64,000 nt of DNA from Mycolicibacterium hassiacum DSM 44199 (GTDB lineage Bacteria; Actinomycetota; Actinomycetes; Mycobacteriales; Mycobacteriaceae), in NCBI RefSeq assembly GCF_900603025.1, contig NZ_LR026975.1:2108001-2172000 (forward strand). Direction: 5' to 3'. Shown here in pieces: positions 16,299 to 26,339 of the stretch. The first letter of the stretch is position 1. The number at the start of each line of letters is the position of its first letter. The translations under genes and the position numbers were made by a program. The notes under the pieces were generated by a model. It ran no database searches. It had not been told where the DNA came from and saw nothing but the letters and a program-made list of their open reading frames with translations.

Positions 16299-16669
16299 AT
16301 GCGTTGCGGAGCTTGCGAAGCACTGGCCGAGTACTACGACATCGCACTGGTCCCGCCGGACCTCCCGGAAGCGCACCACAACACCTACACCAAGTACAGC
16401 GAATGGGTCGTCGGCCAAATGACTGACTTCTACCCCTTGAAAGCCAGAACACTCAGGACATCGAGCAGCTTCTCGGCCGACGATTCGGCGGCGAAGTGGA
16501 GGCCCTCACGGCGTTGACGGAACGGATCAAGACCGATCCCGAAAGCAACCTCCTCGACACGATCCGCACGCTCTACCGCATACGGTGCCGCAAGGAGTTC
16601 GTCCTCGAACCGATCCAGATTTTCTGCGGGTTCGGAGGGCGTCGAAAGCCGCTGCAGCGCTTCTTCTGA
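16299..16669 (+). pseudogene. Unrecognised gene fragment with one frameshift
   Basis: From ATG 16299 one frame reads EALAEYYDIALVPPDLPEAH and WVVGQMTDFYPLKA, then loses sense near 16445. The neighbouring frame continues QDIEQLLGRRFGGEVEALTA, ERIKTDPESNLLDTIRTLYR and ends GRRKPLQRFF at TGA 16667. Adding one base at about 16445 joins them into roughly 124 residues. Both halves have normal protein composition. I do not recognise the family, and no ribosome binding site stands out. Confidence 0.45.
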
Positions 16670-16730
16670 CGTCGCTCTTTGCCGGAAGTTCGTGCTGGTC
16701 GGTCAGTGTCGATGTCCGACGCCGGCGGGA

Positions 16731-17798
16731 TCACCGCAACCAGTCGTTGCCGGTCAGCCCCAGCCGGGTCACATCGAGCCTCGGCGTGATGCCGGATGCC
16801 GGTGCCAGACCGTGATTTTCGAGCACCGACCGTAGGGTCTCAGCGGCGTCGATGTTCAACGGGCTCGACACCCACATCGCGTAAGGGAGGTTGACGAACC
16901 GGCGTTCCCGCACCGCGGCGAGATTGCGGCTCGCCGGGTGGCTGCGCAGCACCTCGATCTTCTCCTCCACGGACTGTCCGGGGTAGTCGACGAACACGAT
17001 CAGATCGGGATCGGCGGTCGCGAGTCGCTCCCAGCTCACGGTTGTCCAGGTGTCCCGGATATCGGCGGTGGCGTTGCGCGCCCCGGCGGCGTCGATGATG
17101 CCCTGCGGACCACCGAATACGCCGGAGGTGAAAATGGTGTCGGTGCCGCTGTCGAACACGAACACCGTGGGCTTGTGTTCGGGTTGCGGAGCACCACGCA
17201 ACGCCTGCAGTCGCGTCGCGATGTCGTCGGCCACCCGCGCGCCCTGCTCCGCGTGACCGGTGATGATCCCGATGTTGCGCAGGTCGGTGTCGAGCGCGAC
17301 CCACGGGTCCATGGTGCCGCGCATCGGCTGGCCATCGACCTGTCGGCAGGCCTCGGACAGCTGATAGACCGAGATACCGTACCCGCCGAGGATTTCCGGG
17401 GTGATACCGCGCTCCTCCCCCAGGCCGTAGTTGTATCCCGCATACAGGACTTGCGGTTTCGCGGCGACGATGTGCTCAAGAGTCGGCCGGCCGGACGTCA
17501 CTTCGTTGAGCGTGTCGACCTGCGGGCCGAACGCCATCCGCAACACGTCGACGTCGCGGGCCATGGAACTCACCGCGACCATCTGCTCGCGGGCGCCGGC
17601 GGCCAGTGCGATCGCGATCATTCCCCCGTCGTTGACGAACAAGCGGTCGACCGGCTGTGGGAACGTCACCTCTTCCCCGCAGTTCGTGACGGTCACCGTG
17701 GAGGTGCCGGTGGCAGCCGTCTCGCCGGCCGCGCCGCAACCGCTCAGCAGCACCGCGCAGATCACGACCATCGCAACCAACCGAAAGGGTTGTGTCAT
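16731..17798 (-). CDS. btuF: Cobalamin ABC importer, substrate-binding lipoprotein
   Basis: A 355-residue cluster A-type periplasmic binding protein of the FecB/BtuF kind. The lipoprotein signal has a lipobox LLSGC (Cys 21). Family features include the strand/loop VTFPQPVDRLFVNDGGMIAIALAAG, GRPTLEHIVAAKPQVLYAGY and the C-lobe DPDLIVFVDYPGQS. ATG 17798 is chosen because GAGGAG lies about 8 bases upstream. It is the third gene of a btuC-btuD-btuF order. The leader upstream of btuC is a cobalamin riboswitch, so the ligand is inferred to be vitamin B12 or a corrinoid rather than a ferric siderophore, which this fold also serves. It would be anchored outside the membrane. Confidence 0.85.
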   Translation of the reverse strand: MTQPFRLVAMVVICAVLLSGCGAAGETAATGTSTVTVTNCGEEVTFPQPVDRLFVNDGGMIAIALAAGAREQMVAVSSMARDVDVLRMAFGPQVDTLNEVTSGRPTLEHIVAAKPQVLYAGYNYGLGEERGITPEILGGYGISVYQLSEACRQVDGQPMRGTMDPWVALDTDLRNIGIITGHAEQGARVADDIATRLQALRGAPQPEHKPTVFVFDSGTDTIFTSGVFGGPQGIIDAAGARNATADIRDTWTTVSWERLATADPDLIVFVDYPGQSVEEKIEVLRSHPASRNLAAVRERRFVNLPYAMWVSSPLNIDAAETLRSVLENHGLAPASGITPRLDVTRLGLTGNDWLR

Positions 17799-17809
17799 GA
17801 CAAGACTCC

Positions 17810-18598
17810 TCACTGCCGGTTCACTGCTGGCTCCGCCTCGGCGAGCAGCAGATGAGCGCGGCCCGTCCTAGGGTGGAAGAACACCTCGCCGGCAACACCG
17901 AACACCTCCCGAAGGAGAACCGGTGTCAGCACCTTTACCGGCGGGCCGCAACCGATGATCCTGCCATCGGCGATCACCGCCACGGCGTCGAAATACCGCA
18001 GCACCAGGTCGAGATCGTGCATGGCCGCGACCACCGTGCGACCGAGGTCCTTCACCAACTGCATGAGCCGCAATCGCCATGCCGCATCGAGATGATTGGT
18101 CGGCTCATCGAGCACCAGTACCGGTGTCTGTTGCGCCAGCGCGCGTGCCAGCACCACCCGGTGCCGTTCTCCTCCGGACAGCCGCCCGCACGGTCGGTCG
18201 GCCCGGTCACCGAGCTCGACCACGCTCAGCGCGGTTCGCACGATGTCGTGGTCGGCGCTGGCCGACCACGGTTGGCGATACGGGATGCGGCCCAGCGCCA
18301 CCGCCTCTCCCACGGTCAGCTCACCGGCAGGCCGCTCCTCCTGGCCGACCACCGCGATGATTCGGGCCCGGCGACGGCCCGACATTCGGTGCAGGTTCTC
18401 GCCACCGACCTCCACCGTTCCCGCCGCCGGGGAATCCAGACCGCAGAGCACCCGCAGCAGCGTGGACTTGCCGGCGCCGTTCGGACCGACCACCGCCAGG
18501 CGCGATCCGGCCGGAACGGTCAGATTCACCTGGGAGACAACGCTCTTGGTGCCCCGGCGGCACGTGATGTTCCGGGCGCGCAGAGGCATGGACATCAT
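17810..18598 (-). CDS. btuD: Cobalamin ABC importer, ATPase
   Basis: A 262-residue ABC ATPase of the FecE/BtuD type. Visible motifs: Walker A VGPNGAGKSTLL (about residues 37-48), Q-loop VVGQEERPAGELTVGEAVALG, signature LSGGERHRVVLARALAQ, Walker B VLVLDEPTNHLD, and H-loop MHDLDLVLRY. Its start overlaps the btuC stop by four bases. It powers import through BtuC. Two other ABC importers in the window have ATPases of different subfamilies. Confidence 0.88.
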   Translation of the reverse strand: MMSMPLRARNITCRRGTKSVVSQVNLTVPAGSRLAVVGPNGAGKSTLLRVLCGLDSPAAGTVEVGGENLHRMSGRRRARIIAVVGQEERPAGELTVGEAVALGRIPYRQPWSASADHDIVRTALSVVELGDRADRPCGRLSGGERHRVVLARALAQQTPVLVLDEPTNHLDAAWRLRLMQLVKDLGRTVVAAMHDLDLVLRYFDAVAVIADGRIIGCGPPVKVLTPVLLREVFGVAGEVFFHPRTGRAHLLLAEAEPAVNRQ

Positions 18599-19680
18599 GA
18601 GCGGTTCCCGAACTCGTAGTCTCGCCTGCCCATCAGCAGCAGAAACAGCGGCGCACCGATGAGCCCGGTGACGATGCCCAGCGGCATCTCCCGGGGCGCG
18701 GCCAACTCACGTGAGATCACATCGACCCACACCAGAAACAGCGCGCCGGCGCCGGCCGTCACCGGAAGCATGGCGCGGTGCGTCGCACCCACGATCAACC
18801 TGGCGGCGTGCGGGACGATCAATCCGATGAAGCCGATGCCGCCGGCGACCGCCACCAGCACGCCGACGAGCAGGCCCTGCATCGCGAACAGCCCGGTGCG
18901 CAGGGCCCGTACCGGTACGCCCAGTGCTGCCGCGGTGTCGGTTCCGGCAGCGTACGCGTCCAGCCACGAGTGAATCGACAAGGCGGCGATCAACGTCGTC
19001 AGCACCACGGCCCCGGCCAACGGAACCTTGGCCCAGGTCGCTCCCGCGACGCTGCCGAGCATCCAGAACATCACGCTCTCGGCTGCGTGCGGATCACCCG
19101 CCGCGAACACCAGCAGCGACGACACCGCCATGTACGCCGACGAGAGCACCACACCCGAAAGGATCAGTCGCAGCGCGGTCAGTCCGCCCTGTGCGCGAGC
19201 GACCAGGTAGACGGTCAGGGTTGCGGCCATCGCTCCCACCAGCGCGCCGGCCGACAACGCCCACACTCCGAACGCGGAGAGCACCCCCATGGTCAGTACC
19301 GCCGTGGCGCCCACCGCGGCCCCGGCCGACACCCCGAGCAGATACGGTTCGGCCAGCGCATTGCGGACCAGCGCCTGCATCAATGCGCCGGCCAATGCCA
19401 GCCCCGCTCCCACGACAGCCGCCAGTACCGCGCGGGGCAGCCGCAACTCCCAGACGATGACCGCGTGGCCCGAGTCGACCGCGGTGCCGGCGATGCGTTC
19501 GGTGACCGCACGCCAGACCGCGTCAACCGGGATGTCCTCGGCGCCGAAACACACCGAACCGACGGTGCTCGCCGCGGTGAGCACCGCGAGCACCAGCGTC
19601 AGGGCCGTCGGCGACACCCGCCGAAGCGGGCTCGGCGGTGAAGCGGCGCGAGACGCACCACGCGGGAACGTCAGCGACAC
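18595..19680 (-). CDS. btuC: Cobalamin ABC importer, permease
   Basis: A 361-residue FecCD/BtuC permease with about ten membrane helices. Signatures: RLPRAVLAAVVGAGLALAGA near the N-terminus, NALAEPYLLGVSAGAAVGA, and the coupling region GGIGFIGLIVPHAARLIVG. GTG 19680 is chosen because it opens the protein-like sequence just after the riboswitch and a stem-loop at 19691-19714; the frame stays open further upstream only through the RNA leader. First gene of the B12 importer operon. Translation or transcription is expected to fall when adenosylcobalamin binds the leader. Confidence 0.88.
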   Translation of the reverse strand: MSLTFPRGASRAASPPSPLRRVSPTALTLVLAVLTAASTVGSVCFGAEDIPVDAVWRAVTERIAGTAVDSGHAVIVWELRLPRAVLAAVVGAGLALAGALMQALVRNALAEPYLLGVSAGAAVGATAVLTMGVLSAFGVWALSAGALVGAMAATLTVYLVARAQGGLTALRLILSGVVLSSAYMAVSSLLVFAAGDPHAAESVMFWMLGSVAGATWAKVPLAGAVVLTTLIAALSIHSWLDAYAAGTDTAAALGVPVRALRTGLFAMQGLLVGVLVAVAGGIGFIGLIVPHAARLIVGATHRAMLPVTAGAGALFLVWVDVISRELAAPREMPLGIVTGLIGAPLFLLLMGRRDYEFGNRS

Positions 19681-19690
19681 AGCGCCCGCA

Positions 19691-19714
19691 CCCGGCGACG
19701 GGCACGTCGCCCGG
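19691..19714 (-). promoter_or_regulatory. Stem-loop before btuC start, possible expression platform
   Basis: CCCGGCGACG pairs with CGTCGCCCGGG (one bulge) around GGCA, ending 11 bp upstream of the btuC GTG. It could sequester the initiation region when the riboswitch is ligand-bound. A second hairpin (GGTATC...GATACC) lies at 19780-19800. Confidence 0.45.
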
Positions 19715-19814
19715 GATGTGGAACACCAGCACCGACTGGGGGATCGAGCGTCATCACGTATATCGCCTCGGTGTGCCGGGGTATCTGATCGCGAGATACC
19801 GGTGGACAGCAACG

Positions 19815-19990
19815 AGAACGGCAGGTCTTCGGACTCGGGATATACCGGACCCGACGCCTTCCCAGCGGTGCTCGTCCGCCAGTGGCCTGTGTCGGGTCCA
19901 CCTCCCACACCGCTGCGCGCCAGTCCCGGATTCGCACCGGGTTCCCTGGCATCCGTGTGTGTACGGATGCGACCGTCCTCGACCGCCGAT
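19815..19990 (-). ncRNA. Cobalamin riboswitch
   Basis: On the minus strand the leader of btuC carries the conserved core GGGAACCCGGTGCGAATCCG (about 19946-19927) followed by GGACTGGCGCGCAGCGGTGT, and the 3' conserved GAGTCCGAAGACCTGCC (19836-19820). A perfect hairpin GCATCCG...CGGATGC precedes the core. Order and sequence match actinobacterial cobalamin riboswitches. Bounds are approximate. It lies 135 bp upstream of the btuC start and points to B12-repressed expression of the importer. Confidence 0.92.
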
Positions 19991-20019
19991 ACTACCAAGC
20001 CGACGGTATCGTCGACACC

Positions 20020-20532
20020 ATGGGCAAGCACGGGTCCCTGGAGAACCGGGATCCCGACGAAGCGTTGGCTGAGCCTGTCACCGAACCGATTCCGGTGGTG
20101 CGCCCGTTGCCGGGCGGCCCACGCCACGCGGCAACGGCGGCGACGACGCTGACGTTCAAACCCGCACCCGCCCCCTGGTGGCGCACCGGGCGAGTCGCCG
20201 CCGTGCTGGCCGCCGTCGTCGCGCTGAGCATCGTGGTGGCGCTGATCTTTTGGCTGTTGCGCGGCACCGACCCGGAATCCGGCACCACCCCTGCGCCGCC
20301 GCCGTCACCGAGCAGCACCACCCCGACCACCACTGCCCCGTCGCCGAGCAGCGAACCGCCTCCGCCGCCTCCCCCGCCGCCGGCACCCGAGGAGAACCCG
20401 GCACCCACCCGGCAGTACCAGCCGCCGCGTCAGTGGTCGTCGACGCCGCGGTCGAAACCCGAGATCGGGGTGACCCGGTCGCCGATCAGCGTGGCGCCGC
20501 GCACCCGCACACCGCCGTCCGGGGCCCGGTGA
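20020..20532 (+). CDS. Single-pass membrane protein with Pro-rich outer region
   Basis: A 170-residue protein (ATG 20020) with a cytoplasmic N-terminus, one membrane helix (VAAVLAAVVALSIVVALIFW, about residues 65-85) and a low-complexity Pro/Ser/Thr tail including a run of nine prolines. Such proteins are common in actinobacteria; no domain is recognised. Its 5' region is divergent from the B12 riboswitch and its 3' end abuts the convergent thioesterase gene. Confidence 0.7.
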   Translation: MGKHGSLENRDPDEALAEPVTEPIPVVRPLPGGPRHAATAATTLTFKPAPAPWWRTGRVAAVLAAVVALSIVVALIFWLLRGTDPESGTTPAPPPSPSSTTPTTTAPSPSSEPPPPPPPPPAPEENPAPTRQYQPPRQWSSTPRSKPEIGVTRSPISVAPRTRTPPSGAR

Positions 20533-21354
20533 TCACTCGTAGTTGATCTCGCCGGGCGCGAACCAGCGCTGCGAGAAGTCGATCTGGGCCGCAGCGTTGG
20601 CCACCGCGGTGACCATGCCCGATCCGAACGGGCCGGTCTGATCGAAAAGCGTTGCGGTGCCGACCGAGATCCCGTCGGCCGTCCAGTGCGTGTCGGCCTG
20701 CACGCAGACCCACTCGCCGACCGGCAACCGGGCCAGCGCGACGGTGAGGTCACCGTTGATGTAGCCGATGCCCCGGGTGCCCAGATTGGTCACCAGGCTG
20801 GTGGCCTCCGCGGTCACCACTGCTCGCTCGAACGGTGAGTTGTCCTGCCCGTCAAGGATGTTGATGGCGCGGTAGTGGAAGCGCTTGCGGGAGGTGTTCT
20901 GATGCTCGGCGGGCGACCGCGTCCAACCGCCGGCGTCGCTGCCGACGTACGGCAGCAGGTCGTTGTCCGGTGTCGGCAGTTGCGACGGCTCCACCGGCGG
21001 GGTCCACTCCGAACCGGGCGGCGGCGCCGAGCGCCGGTACTGCACCAGCGTCGCCCGCGCCACCAACCGATCGCCCTGGTGCACATCGCATTCGGCGCTC
21101 TGTACGCGCCGGCCGTCACGCACCACCCGGATCTCGACGGTGGTCGGCACCCGGTGCGCCGCCCGGAACATGTCCACGGTCAACCGGGTCGGCATGAAAT
21201 CCGGTGACCCACATCTGGTTTCGAAGGCGTGTGCCACCAGACCGACGACGGCCGGACCGTTGAGGCGGTCGGGTCCCCAGTGGCTCTGCGCAAACCGGGT
21301 CGGCAGGTACTCGTCGGGGCCGATCCGGGTGAAATAGGCCGGTGCGTCTGCCAC
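20533..21354 (-). CDS. Acyl-CoA thioesterase-like (double hot-dog) protein
   Basis: A 273-residue TesB-like protein with two hot-dog halves. The N-half has QSHWGPDRLNGPAVVGLVAHA and TRLTVDMFRAAH; the C-half has TSLVTNLGTRGIGYINGDLT and WVCVQADTHWTADGISVGTATLFDQ, where thioesterase families keep their 'DxxxHW... D' pattern. It would hydrolyse or bind acyl-CoA esters. GTG 21354 is preferred as the start (VADAPAYFTRIG). It is 43 bp from the methyltransferase gene on the same strand. The substrate is unknown. Confidence 0.82.
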   Translation of the reverse strand: MADAPAYFTRIGPDEYLPTRFAQSHWGPDRLNGPAVVGLVAHAFETRCGSPDFMPTRLTVDMFRAAHRVPTTVEIRVVRDGRRVQSAECDVHQGDRLVARATLVQYRRSAPPPGSEWTPPVEPSQLPTPDNDLLPYVGSDAGGWTRSPAEHQNTSRKRFHYRAINILDGQDNSPFERAVVTAEATSLVTNLGTRGIGYINGDLTVALARLPVGEWVCVQADTHWTADGISVGTATLFDQTGPFGSGMVTAVANAAAQIDFSQRWFAPGEINYE

Positions 21355-21397
21355 CCCGGCATCTTCGCACGGCCGCCGCGTACCCTCGCACACCGCC

Positions 21398-22003
21398 TCA
21401 GGCCCGCAGCGCGCGCACCGCCCAGAAGTTGCGCAGCCCGGCGCGGTGCCCAGTCACGCGGGCCTCGGTGAAGCCCGCCTCGCGGCAGTGTTCGGCGAAC
21501 GCATCGGCCTGCTCCCGGGTCCAGCCGTGGCTGGCGAAGCCCTTCGCACCCGGCCGCACCTGCCGCTCGAGCGCCAGCAACCGTCCGCCCGGTGCCAGCA
21601 CCCGATGCGCCTCGCGCAATCCGCCGGCGACGTCCTTCCAGTGGTGCACGGTGGCCAGCGACCACCACACCGTCGCCGCGCCGTCCGCCAGCGGCACGCT
21701 CTCGGCGGTGCCCTCCCGCCAGTCGATTCCCCCGACCCGGGTCACCAGCCGGGCAAGCCGCAACATCACCGGCGCGGGATCGACCCCGGTGGCGCGAGCG
21801 CCCCGGTGAGCGGCCTTCCGCACCGCATTGCCGGGTCCGCAGCCGATGTCGACCACGTGGTCTCCCGGCGCGACGTCGGCGAGGTCGGCGGCCAGCCGGG
21901 CTACCGGCCGGCCGGTCAGCAACAACTCCAGGCCGATCGTCGCTCCGACCACACCGGAGAAACCGGGATGGTCGGCATGGTGATTGACCGGTTGAGCGCT
22001 CAT
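21398..22003 (-). CDS. Class I SAM-dependent methyltransferase
   Basis: A 201-residue Methyltransf_11-type enzyme. Motif I is VVDIGCGPGNAVRKAA (about residues 49-64), followed by GVDPAPVMLRLA, the post-motif DGAATVWWSLATVHHW and the LREAHRVLAPGGRLLAL strand. Its start overlaps the upstream membrane gene's stop by four bases, so the two are coupled. The methyl acceptor is not evident. Confidence 0.88.
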   Translation of the reverse strand: MSAQPVNHHADHPGFSGVVGATIGLELLLTGRPVARLAADLADVAPGDHVVDIGCGPGNAVRKAAHRGARATGVDPAPVMLRLARLVTRVGGIDWREGTAESVPLADGAATVWWSLATVHHWKDVAGGLREAHRVLAPGGRLLALERQVRPGAKGFASHGWTREQADAFAEHCREAGFTEARVTGHRAGLRNFWAVRALRA

Positions 22004-22677
22004 ACCGACAACTTTGCCTCGCCGGCCCGGCGCACCCACGGCCAGGTCATCAGCGCCCACACACCGCACACCGAGGCCGCCACCACCAGCAGGTACCACG
22101 GCCACGGCCCGAGCACGTCCAGCAGCGACGGCGTCGACGGTTTGCCGTTGACAAACCCGTAGTTGGCCCCGACCACGCCGTTGACCACGAAGGCGACCGC
22201 CGCCCACCCGAACGAGATCGCCACCGTGCGGCGGTAATCCGCCCACCCGGGCCGCATCCCCCGGCCCCAGGTCAGATAGATCGCGGCCCACACCACCAGC
22301 AGGTGGATCGACCAGAAGCCCAGGTACCGGTAGTGCGGGAAGTCCGGCCCGGTCAGCGCCGGCGAGATCAGCGCCTGCACGCTGAGCACCAGGCCCCAGT
22401 AGTAGACGACCGCGAACGCCCACTGCCGCTGCGACCACCAGGCGTACGCGGTGACGACGGTGGCCAGGTCGGTCAGGTGCAGCGGCAGCGAGTACCGCGC
22501 GTCGAACGGCACCAGCCCGTACACCAGCACCGGCAGATAGATCGCCGCGGTCAGACCACCGAGCACCCGCCCGAACAGCCGCGCCGCCGCGGGGCTCTGG
22601 CGCCGGCCCCACCACACCAGCGCCACGGACCCGAGCGCGAACACGACGAGGGCGCCCCAGTGCGAGGGGCCGAACAT
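22000..22677 (-). CDS. YwaF-like (TIGR02206) integral membrane protein
   Basis: About 225 residues with six or more membrane helices. The motifs FGPSHWGALVVFALGS at the N-terminus, YSLPLHLTDLATVVTAYAWW, HYRYLGFWSIHLLVVWAAIY and VVNGVVGANYGFVNGKPST match the TIGR02206/YwaF family of unknown function. The start is uncertain: ATG 22677 begins at MFGPSHW, but related proteins carry a few residues before this motif, so a start up to GTG 22767 is possible. It is coupled to the downstream methyltransferase. Confidence 0.85.
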   Translation of the reverse strand: MFGPSHWGALVVFALGSVALVWWGRRQSPAAARLFGRVLGGLTAAIYLPVLVYGLVPFDARYSLPLHLTDLATVVTAYAWWSQRQWAFAVVYYWGLVLSVQALISPALTGPDFPHYRYLGFWSIHLLVVWAAIYLTWGRGMRPGWADYRRTVAISFGWAAVAFVVNGVVGANYGFVNGKPSTPSLLDVLGPWPWYLLVVAASVCGVWALMTWPWVRRAGEAKLSV

Positions 22678-22809
22678 GGTGAACTCCGCGGCGCTCCGAA
22701 TACCTGTGTGGATACCACGCAGGACCCGCTCCCGGGGACCCGGGTGCCGCCCGGCGGCGACGCACACCGACCCACATAATGGTCAGCAGTGCTAACGATC
22801 GGAGGGCGT

Positions 22810-24270
22810 GTGGTCCGGACCCGGGCGATGACACCCCGAACCATCCGCGTTCCGCCTCGGGTCCTGGTCGTCGGCCTCGGCATGGTCGTGCTCACCGTGG
22901 CGGTCCTGCAGACCGCAGTGGTGCCGGTGCTGGGCGTCATCGGCGAACAGCTCAACGCCTCCGTGCTCGGTGTGAGCTGGGCGGTCACCGCCAACCTGCT
23001 GGCCGCGGTCGCCGCCACCCCGCTCCTCGGCCGGCTCGCCGACCTGCACAGCAAGAAGCGGGTGCTGCTGGTCGTGCTGGCCGCGGTGCTCGCCGGGTCG
23101 GTGCTGGCGGCGACGACGTCGTCGCTGGCGCTGCTGATCACCGCCCGGGTGCTGCAGGCGGCCTCGTTCGCGCTGTACCCGATCAGCGTCGCGATCCTGC
23201 GCGAGGAGCTGGCACCGGACCGACTGATGTCGGCGTTGGCGGTGCTGTCCGGGACGCTGGGGTTCGGCGGCGGCGCCGGCCTGGTCGTGGTCGGGCTGCT
23301 GATGAACGGCGCGCCCGACTATCACCGGGTGTTCTGGTTGACCACCGCGTTCACCGTCGCGGTGATCGCGATCGTGCTGCTGGTCGTGCCGAACCGGCCC
23401 CGTCGACTCACCGGCACAGTCGACTGGCTCGGCGCCGCGGGCCTGGCCCTCGGTCTGTCGGCCGTGTTGTTGGCGATCACCCAGGGCCGGTCGTGGGGCT
23501 GGTGGTCGGCGCCGACCCTGGTCTGCGGGATCGGTGGGCTCGCCGTGCTGATCGGCTGGTGGCACTGGGAGAACCGGATCGCCCAGCCGCTGGTGTCGAC
23601 GGCGATGCTGGCCCGCCGCCCGGTCCTGCTGACCAACCTGGCGACCGTCCTGGTCGGCATGGGGCTGTACTTCGCGTTCCTGGGCCTGACCCAGTTCGTG
23701 CAGATCCCGCGGGAGGCTGCCGGGTACGGCTTCGGGGCGTCGGTGCTCGAGGCCAGCGTGGTGTACCTGCTGCCCGGCGCGTTCGCCGGCTTCGTCGTGG
23801 CACTGGTCAGCGGCCGGTTCATCGACCGGTTCGGGGCCCGGCCGGTGCTGGTGGTCGCCGCGCTGGCCGGCATCGCCGGGTTCGGGTTCATCGCCTTCGT
23901 GCACACCTACAGCTGGCAGGTGATCGTCGCGAGCGTACTGACCAACGCCTACATCAGCCTCGGCTACGGCGCCCTGCCCGCCCTGGTGGTCAGCGAGGTC
24001 GACTCCGACGAGACCGGGGTGGCGACCGGCATGAACGCGATCGCGCGGCTGATCGGGAGCTCGACGGCGGCGGCGCTGGTGGCCGTGCTGCTCAGCCACA
24101 CCGTCGGCGGCGTGCCGCAGGAGAGCAGCTTCGGCGCGATCTTCGCGGGCGGAGCGATCACGGCCGTCGCGGCGATGGCGCTGATCGGGCTGTCCCGGCC
24201 GCGGCGGCGGGTGACCGAAACCGAACAGGGCTGGTACGACACCCGCGCGATGAACCACGAATGGGGCTGA
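22810..24270 (+). CDS. MFS drug-type exporter (DHA2-like)
   Basis: About 486 residues with 14 predicted membrane helices. The MFS A-motif is seen as LLGRLADLHSKKRVLLV, and VSWAVTANLLAAVAATPLLGR and FVVALVSGRFIDRFGARPVLV mark the two halves; the layout fits EmrB/QacA-like proton antiporters. GGAGGG lies at 22801; the start may be GTG 22810, GTG 22789 or ATG 22828. It is divergent from the YwaF-like gene. No dedicated regulator is adjacent, so the substrate is open. Confidence 0.85.
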   Translation: MVRTRAMTPRTIRVPPRVLVVGLGMVVLTVAVLQTAVVPVLGVIGEQLNASVLGVSWAVTANLLAAVAATPLLGRLADLHSKKRVLLVVLAAVLAGSVLAATTSSLALLITARVLQAASFALYPISVAILREELAPDRLMSALAVLSGTLGFGGGAGLVVVGLLMNGAPDYHRVFWLTTAFTVAVIAIVLLVVPNRPRRLTGTVDWLGAAGLALGLSAVLLAITQGRSWGWWSAPTLVCGIGGLAVLIGWWHWENRIAQPLVSTAMLARRPVLLTNLATVLVGMGLYFAFLGLTQFVQIPREAAGYGFGASVLEASVVYLLPGAFAGFVVALVSGRFIDRFGARPVLVVAALAGIAGFGFIAFVHTYSWQVIVASVLTNAYISLGYGALPALVVSEVDSDETGVATGMNAIARLIGSSTAAALVAVLLSHTVGGVPQESSFGAIFAGGAITAVAAMALIGLSRPRRRVTETEQGWYDTRAMNHEWG

Positions 24271-24287
24271 CCCGGGCCTCAGGGTGC

Positions 24288-24731
24288 TCAACGCAGGGCG
24301 ACCAGGTTGCGCACCGACCGGCGCACGTCGGACTCCACCACCTTGGCGACCAGCGCACCGATCCGGGTGCTGAGCAGCCCGCCGCTGAGCTCGGCGACGA
24401 CCCGGAACGTCGACCCCGGATCGTCGTCGGTGACGCTCAGCCGCAACACGATCCGCACCGCGGGGCGGCCCCGGCCGACCAGTTCGATCTCCTTGGGCTC
24501 GTCGTAGCGGGTGACCCGCCAGTGAATGGTGTTGCGGAACCCCTTCACCTTGATCAGCGACGACACACAGGTCCCGACGTCGATCGTGTCGGGCACCTCG
24601 CTGCGCCAGCCGCCGAAGATGGTCAGCCACTCGTCGAACCGGCGCAGATCCGACGCCAGCGCCCACGCCTGTTCGGGTCGCAGCTGCGACGCCACCGAAA
24701 CGTCCACCGACGCGACACGAGAAGCTGCCAT
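24288..24731 (-). CDS. SRPBCC (polyketide cyclase/START-like) protein
   Basis: A 147-residue helix-grip protein. It begins with the typical RVASVDVSVASQLRPEQAWALASDL, then FDEWLTIFGGWRSEVP, the central beta strands (TIHWRVTRYDEPKEIEL) and a long C-terminal helix (LVAKVVESDVRRSVRNL). Such proteins bind lipids or polyketides; several single-copy mycobacterial members have no known role. It is convergent with the MFS gene. Confidence 0.8.
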   Translation of the reverse strand: MAASRVASVDVSVASQLRPEQAWALASDLRRFDEWLTIFGGWRSEVPDTIDVGTCVSSLIKVKGFRNTIHWRVTRYDEPKEIELVGRGRPAVRIVLRLSVTDDDPGSTFRVVAELSGGLLSTRIGALVAKVVESDVRRSVRNLVALR

Positions 24732-25065
24732 GGCACTCCCCCTGCCCGCCCTGCGGCACGGCTAAACGCCGCGGAAAATTACCTCCTGGTAAACGCCGTG
24801 TGAACAACGGCGCCGCGAAACCCACCCGGCTCGCCCAGCGACTGCCACACTGAAGCAACCACCGCGCCGCAGCCGCCCGGTGCGCCCACGCGCCCCGGGC
24901 AGTGGCGTTCACCTCGGCCCGGAGCGGATTGCTTGCTTTTCGCGCCAGCGCGCTAAGGAATCCATTGTGGAAATGTGAATTCGTTGCGGAATCGCTTGCG
25001 AAGGCCGGTCCGATCCGCAATCGTTTTACCCACAGCCCCGAGCTGTTCACGAGGAGGATCCGTAT
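24732..25065. other. Intergenic region upstream of potA
   Basis: No gene seen. It contains a direct repeat TAAACGCCG (near 24762 and 24790), an inverted repeat TTACC/GGTAA between the copies, a GCGCCAGCGCGC dyad near 24950, a possible stem (TTGCGGAATCG with CGATCCGCAA) at about 24983-25020, and a strong Shine-Dalgarno GAGGAGGAT at 25051-25059. The potA promoter should lie here. Confidence 0.5.
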
Positions 25066-26262
<1,197 letters not shown>

Positions 26263-26339
26263 CCGGTGGGTTCGCGTTCGGCGCCGCCGTTTCCGTCCAG
26301 TAGTCACCCCGTAGTCACCTGTCGAAAGGCACAGCCGCC

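Noticed and set aside
19681..20127. Upstream extension of btuC
   Set aside because: The frame stays open, but this part is the cobalamin riboswitch leader and has no protein character.
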